From assembly GCF_040372045.1 (NCBI RefSeq), contig NZ_BAABWH010000007.1: 64,000 bases of DNA. One strand, given 5' to 3'. The notes under the pieces were generated by a model that worked only from the letters and a program-made list of their open reading frames with translations, was not told where the DNA came from and did no database searches. Positions 60,345 through 64,000 of this stretch are shown here, in pieces. The first letter of the stretch is position 1. Each line of letters opens with the position of its first letter. The position numbers and the translations under genes are program-made. The DNA comes from Thalassolituus sp006212115 (GTDB lineage: Bacteria; Pseudomonadota; Gammaproteobacteria; Pseudomonadales; Oceanobacteraceae).

Positions 60345-60472
60345 AATGGGTTGATTCATCCGGGAGGTAACCTGACTTACCAGCCACCACACACAGTGAC
60401 AGACTGGCTTACAGTTGCGGGCACAGCCCCGGATTTACACCGGGTTCCCCTCATGGCTCGATATCGAGCACC
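60345..60472 (-). promoter_or_regulatory. cobalamin riboswitch
   Basis: Reading the minus strand: GGGGAACCCGGTG, AAATCCGGGGCTGTGCCCGC, AACTGTAAGCCAG, TGTCACTG and the B12 box AAGTCAGGTTACCT (60378 to 60365) appear in the order of the cobalamin aptamer. A 14-bp palindrome GCTCGATATCGAGC (60456-60469) lies at its 5' end. It precedes btuD and should shut off the operon when adenosylcobalamin is abundant. Boundaries are approximate. Confidence 0.93.
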
Positions 60473-60615
60473 GGACGTGGCGCAAGTATCTCACAGCCAC
60501 ATCCGGCATGCAGCCCCGGCGTTGCAGTCTTCAATGCCATCGCGGATACTCCACCACTTTGTAGGTCTGCACTCAAGTTGCATCCTGTTCTTATTCCACA
60601 AAAGGCACCCAGAAC

Positions 60616-61098
60616 ATGAACATCAGCAAAGACACCGTTGTCCAACTGCACTACACACTCAAAGACGAAGACGGCCAGCAAATTGAGTCTACCGCCGGTC
60701 ACGATCCGATTGCGTATCTTCAGGGTCATAAGAACATGATTCCGGGGTTCGAAGAGGCAGTGGAAGGTAAGAAGGCTGGCGACAAACTGGATATCACCGT
60801 CACGCCAGAAAATGGCTATGGTCATCGTGTAGAAGGCTCAGTTCAACGAGTCCCGGTGAAGCACCTGCGCGGCGCCAGCAAATGGAAAAAAGGCATGGTT
60901 GCTTCGGTATTTACTGAGCAGGGTGAGCGCCAGGTAACCATCGTTAAGGTGGGTCGCTTTATGGCTGATGTTGACACAAACCACCCATTTGCAGGTAAAA
61001 CCCTGCACTTCAATGTCGAAATCCTGGATGTCCGCGCCGCCACGGCCGAAGAGCTTGAGCACGGTCACGCACACGGCATCGGCGGACATCAGCACTGA
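60616..61098 (+). CDS. slyD: SlyD-type FKBP peptidyl-prolyl isomerase
   Basis: Cytosolic foldase and chaperone. 160 residues: FKBP half (VVQLHYTLKDEDGQQIESTAG, MIPGFEEAVEGKKAGDK, NGYGHR) with the inserted IF chaperone flap (VPVKHLRGASKWKKGMV), and a His-rich tail (ELEHGHAHGIGGHQH) likely to bind Ni or Zn. The tail is short relative to E. coli SlyD. Divergent from the cobalamin operon; its control is unrelated as far as seen. Confidence 0.94.
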   Translation: MNISKDTVVQLHYTLKDEDGQQIESTAGHDPIAYLQGHKNMIPGFEEAVEGKKAGDKLDITVTPENGYGHRVEGSVQRVPVKHLRGASKWKKGMVASVFTEQGERQVTIVKVGRFMADVDTNHPFAGKTLHFNVEILDVRAATAEELEHGHAHGIGGHQH

Positions 61099-61178
61099 TG
61101 CCACTGGGCGCGGTAGTATTTTAAAATAGCTTCGGCTATTCTCGATTGCGTATTCACATATTTACTAGGAGATTAAGG

Positions 61179-61754
61179 ATGAATATCCGTCACCTGTTTA
61201 CCGCCGCTGCCGCCACTGTCTTGGTCGCCTGCTCCTCAACTGAACCTGCACCTCAGGTTGCAGAGTGCGTATTCGCAGATGGCAGCAACCAGCCAGCTCC
61301 TGCATGGGTATGTGGTGCGCCGGTCGATAATATCGATCTCAGTGCGGTTGGTTATGCCGACAAATCTGCAGCCGGTGCAAACTTTATGAAGCAGATGGCT
61401 GCAACCGCCGCGCGTGTTGAGCTTGCTCAGACCATGCAGGCTGAAGTGCAGAACATGGTCAAGCAGTACGCTGAAACGACAGGCACTGCCGACGACGAAA
61501 CTGTTGATCAGGTGAACTCGGTTACCACCAAGCAGATCACCAAGCAGACTCTGACTGGCAGCAAGATCTTCCGTCAGATGCCGACCCCAAGCGACGGTAT
61601 GGTTGTATTGGTTGGCCTCGACGCCGACACCGTCAACCAGCTGGCTGAAGAAGCGCTGAAAACGTCAATGAACAACGAAAAAGCCCTGTGGCAGAAATTC
61701 CAGGCTCAGAAGTCGTTCGACGAAATGCGCGAAGAAATGCTGAACATGAACTGA
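61179..61754 (+). CDS. LPP20-family lipoprotein
   Basis: 191 residues. Lipoprotein signal ending VLVAC, then the LPP20 core: APAWVCGAPVDNIDLSAVGYADKSAAGANFMKQMAATAARVELAQTM, and VLVGLDADTVNQLAEEALKTSM. ATG 61179 is chosen because AGGAG is 7 bases upstream; an in-frame start 33 bases earlier adds a basic stretch. It is followed by a terminator and then the secreted transglutaminase-like gene, in the same direction. Confidence 0.9.
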   Translation: MNIRHLFTAAAATVLVACSSTEPAPQVAECVFADGSNQPAPAWVCGAPVDNIDLSAVGYADKSAAGANFMKQMAATAARVELAQTMQAEVQNMVKQYAETTGTADDETVDQVNSVTTKQITKQTLTGSKIFRQMPTPSDGMVVLVGLDADTVNQLAEEALKTSMNNEKALWQKFQAQKSFDEMREEMLNMN

Positions 61755-61779
61755 GTCTCGCTCAGCATGTGATATCCAG

Positions 61780-61815
61780 ACCGGTACCGAGGTAACTCTG
61801 TACCGGTTTTTTTTT
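61780..61815 (+). terminator. intrinsic terminator after the LPP20 gene
   Basis: An 8-bp stem ACCGGTAC/GTACCGGT, 12-nt loop, then a run of eight to nine T. Confidence 0.92.
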
Positions 61816-61849
61816 ACGCATTCTGTACGGCCTGTTTTAAGGAAGCCCG

Positions 61850-63352
61850 ATGAAACACCTGATCAGCCTGACCGTTTTAGCAACCGCCGTGATGGCAGGA
61901 AGTACCGCACTCGCCACCCCAGACATGAGCGATTATGAGCGCTGGCGGGCAACGACTCAGCAGGAATTTCAAAACTATCTGGACGAGAATGACAAAGCCT
62001 TTATTGGGTTTCTGAAGCAACGCTGGGAGTCGGTCGATACCGAGTCCGGGAACGAAGAGGATACCGCGCCAAAGCCGACAACTATTCCTGCCGCACCGCC
62101 AACACCGACTCCCAAACCGGCACCCACGGACGATCCCCAAAACAAGCCGCTAACAAGCTCCCAAGATGACTCTAAAGACACACCTGTAGCCAATATTCAG
62201 AACCGTCCTGACACCGCAAAGCCAGAATCAACACCGGAATCTGAACCCTTGCTAAAGATCACAGGACCAGCCGCTGATATCGATTTCTACGGTCATCCAG
62301 TACGTCTTCCCTACAACACCGCGATGACGCGAGCGTTTTCAGTAACGCCTTCATCCGAGTCCATCGCATCCGCATGGGAAGCCTTGGCCCGCAGCGACTT
62401 CCGGCCGGCATTAGAACAAGTCCGTAGTGTAAAGGCGTCGCTGTCTCTCAGTGACTGGGCGACAGCACGTCTGATAACTGACTACGCCCACGCCGTGGCG
62501 CGCACCGCCGACAGCCGAGTAATGCTGAGCTGGTTCATGCTTGTAAAACTCGGCTACGACGCCCGCCTCGCTTACAACAATCAACTTTACCTGCTCATGC
62601 CAGCCGACGATGATGTCTATGGCGTCACTTTTTTCACACTAAAAGGAGAGCGCTACTACGCGCTGCCACTGGATGGCGATGTACGTATCGCTGGACAGGT
62701 TTACACCTATGGAAAACAACACGGAACCGCGTCTCAACCAATCGCATTCAAAACGCCAGAGCGCTTTACCGGCGCCGGTGCAATCCAGAAGCGCCGACTC
62801 AGCTACGAGCAAGGTGGCGACGCAATCAACGTAGTAGTCAGATATCCTGCCGAGCAGATCAACTACCTGAATTCCATGCCTCAACTAAATCTGCCACGCT
62901 ATCCAATATTGGACTTACCGGCGAGCACGCGAACAGAACTGGCCACACAACTCACACCGCTGCTGCAGGGGCAGTCCGAAGAAGTTGCCGTCAATCGTCT
63001 GCTGAATTTCATTCAGAATGCCTTTGACTATCAGACGGACGAGCAGCAATTCCAAACTGAAAACTACCTGTTCCCACTCGAAACACTGCATTACGCAGCT
63101 TCAGACTGCGAAGACAGGGCCGCGCTGTTTGCGTTACTGGTGCACGACCTGTTGGGCTTACCCGTCGTCCTGCTGGACTACCCTGGTCATGTTGCCGCTG
63201 CGGTGGCTTTTACCGGACAGGTGAAAGGCGATGGCATCGTTTATAATGGTCGCCAATACACAGTGACTGACCCAACTTACATCAATGCGCGCGCAGGTAT
63301 GACCATGCCGCAATTTGCTGGGCAGACACCCGAAATCGTCACCGTTTTTTGA
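61850..63352 (+). CDS. secreted transglutaminase-like protein
   Basis: 500 residues. Signal peptide (SLTVLATAVMAGSTALA), a Pro/Thr-rich linker at about 65-130, a middle domain of unknown type, and a C-terminal transglutaminase-like (papain-fold) domain: the triad Cys in ASDCEDRAALFALL, His in YPGHVAAAV and Asp in VTDPTYINA. These proteins act in the periplasm or outside the cell as cysteine peptidases, amidases or cross-linkers; the substrate is unknown. It lies 95 bp after the LPP20 gene, but the terminator between them suggests a separate promoter. Confidence 0.85.
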   Translation: MKHLISLTVLATAVMAGSTALATPDMSDYERWRATTQQEFQNYLDENDKAFIGFLKQRWESVDTESGNEEDTAPKPTTIPAAPPTPTPKPAPTDDPQNKPLTSSQDDSKDTPVANIQNRPDTAKPESTPESEPLLKITGPAADIDFYGHPVRLPYNTAMTRAFSVTPSSESIASAWEALARSDFRPALEQVRSVKASLSLSDWATARLITDYAHAVARTADSRVMLSWFMLVKLGYDARLAYNNQLYLLMPADDDVYGVTFFTLKGERYYALPLDGDVRIAGQVYTYGKQHGTASQPIAFKTPERFTGAGAIQKRRLSYEQGGDAINVVVRYPAEQINYLNSMPQLNLPRYPILDLPASTRTELATQLTPLLQGQSEEVAVNRLLNFIQNAFDYQTDEQQFQTENYLFPLETLHYAASDCEDRAALFALLVHDLLGLPVVLLDYPGHVAAAVAFTGQVKGDGIVYNGRQYTVTDPTYINARAGMTMPQFAGQTPEIVTVF

Positions 63353-63362
63353 GGAGGCCATC

Positions 63363-64000
63363 GTGGCTCTGACTATTGCCATCGTTCCCGTCACGGCGTT
63401 CGAACAGAATTGCACCATCCTGATGTGCACCACCAGCAAAGAAGCAGCGATTGTCGATCCTGGTGGAGAAACGAATAAAATCAAAGCTCAGATCGAAAAA
63501 ATGGGCGCAACCCCAACCAAGATTCTTCTGACCCATGCGCACATCGATCACGCCGGGGGCACTGCCAGTCTCGCGCGGGATCTTCAGGTGCCAGTCATTG
63601 GGCCGCACAAAGAAGATGACTTCTGGATTCAGTCTTTACCGCAGCAATCCATGATGTTTGGTTTTCCCCAAGCCGAATCTTTCACACCAGACCAATGGTT
63701 AAACGATGGTGATACCGTCACCGTAGGCGACGTCACCCTAGACGTCATTCACACGCCGGGCCATACACCCGGGCACGTCGTGTTTTTCGATAAAGTAGGA
63801 AAGCAGGCCTTGGTGGGCGATGTAATCTTTAACGGCTCTATCGGGCGAACCGATTTCCCGAAAGGTAATTTCGACGAACTGGTGTCGTCTATCCGCAATA
63901 AGTTATTTCCGCTTGGCGATGATGTTGAGTTTATTTGTGGTCATGGCCCGAATTCCACGTTCGGCCACGAGCGACAGCATAACCCGTTCGTGTCGGATCA
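63363..64000 (+). CDS. metallo-beta-lactamase-fold hydrolase, glyoxalase II-like (cut by window end)
   Basis: The first 212 codons of a YcbL-type enzyme: LLTHAHIDHAGG (metal-binding HxHxDH), then HTPGHTPGHVVF, ALVGDVIFNGSIGRTDFP, and CGHGPNSTFGHERQHNPF near the edge. The start is GTG 63363 with AGGAGG 5 bases upstream, and it begins 10 bp after the preceding stop. The family hydrolyses S-lactoylglutathione or related thioesters. The C-terminus is outside the window. Confidence 0.93.
   Translation, partial: MALTIAIVPVTAFEQNCTILMCTTSKEAAIVDPGGETNKIKAQIEKMGATPTKILLTHAHIDHAGGTASLARDLQVPVIGPHKEDDFWIQSLPQQSMMFGFPQAESFTPDQWLNDGDTVTVGDVTLDVIHTPGHTPGHVVFFDKVGKQALVGDVIFNGSIGRTDFPKGNFDELVSSIRNKLFPLGDDVEFICGHGPNSTFGHERQHNPFVSD

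Noticed and set aside
1..64000. CRISPR arrays, tRNA or rRNA genes, prophage or insertion sequences
   Set aside because: No direct-repeat/spacer array, cloverleaf, transposase, integrase or phage structural gene was seen by reading the window.

Overview
The window reads as chromosomal DNA of a free-living, probably marine gammaproteobacterium of the Oceanospirillales/Pseudomonadales type (Thalassolituus or Oleibacter-like; this is inferred from gene content, not proven). The reasons are the conserved gammaproteobacterial blocks glyA...nrdR-ribD-ribE-ribBX-ribH-nusB-thiL, rnr-rlmB and hslVU with a DUF971 gene, an EfpL/YeiP factor, a GlyGly-CTERM secreted protein, and several lipid or hydrocarbon-type oxidoreductases. 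No rRNA, tRNA, CRISPR array, prophage or intact insertion sequence was seen. Genes are dense, with many ATGA-type overlaps and clear intrinsic terminators.

Layout. 1-4.4 kb: a gene tail and a five-PAS GGDEF/EAL sensor. 4.5-14.1 kb: glyA, then an accessory insertion (a small unknown gene behind three 11-bp-spaced repeats, and two tandem PF10118 di-iron-type hydrolases), then nrdR and the riboflavin/thiamine block. 14.2-18.6 kb: SIMPL protein, DUF1653, ybaK, a lipoprotein, a divergent HxlR/qorB pair, a Phd/ParE-type toxin-antitoxin module and a small membrane protein. 18.6-22.6 kb: an SDR and a Baeyer-Villiger-type monooxygenase divergent from a TetR gene across a double palindrome, then a SpoU methyltransferase. 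22.8-28.7 kb: transketolase and a 1237-residue secreted thrombospondin-type-3 protein. 28.7-35.9 kb: orphan binding protein, RluA-type synthase, YqaA, two paralogous alpha/beta hydrolases around a Tat-exported PhoD, a small ORF and a two-gene YeeE/YedE sulfur transporter.

36-47.1 kb: M17 aminopeptidase, a GNAT-like unknown protein, beta-carbonic anhydrase divergent from a LysR regulator, a peroxiredoxin-like protein placed directly behind the efpL terminator, efpL, a CWC protein, a beta-barrel, and ahpF and ahpC separated by a ParDE module and a 120-nt palindrome; then an MscS channel. 47.1-52.8 kb: rlmB, rnr, DUF971, hslU, hslV. 52.9-60.5 kb: an eight-gene cobalamin operon (btuD-btuC-cobT-cobS-cobU-cobQ-cobO-btuF) behind a cobalamin riboswitch. 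60.6-64 kb: SlyD, an LPP20 lipoprotein, a secreted transglutaminase-like protein, and a metallo-beta-lactamase-fold hydrolase cut by the window end.

How it fits together: the core blocks supply one-carbon units, flavin, thiamine and B12 cofactors. The accessory genes cluster around two themes: lipid or ketone oxidation (PF10118 pair, SDR, BVMO, two alpha/beta hydrolases, GNAT-like protein) and peroxide/sulfur stress (AhpC/AhpF with OxyR-like boxes, a peroxiredoxin-like protein, sulfur transporter). Nothing here is unambiguously a new defence or mobile system. The best candidates for new biology are the 120-nt palindrome between ahpC and the ParDE module, the GlyGly-CTERM repeat protein, and the fusion of the efpL terminator to the start of a peroxiredoxin-like gene.
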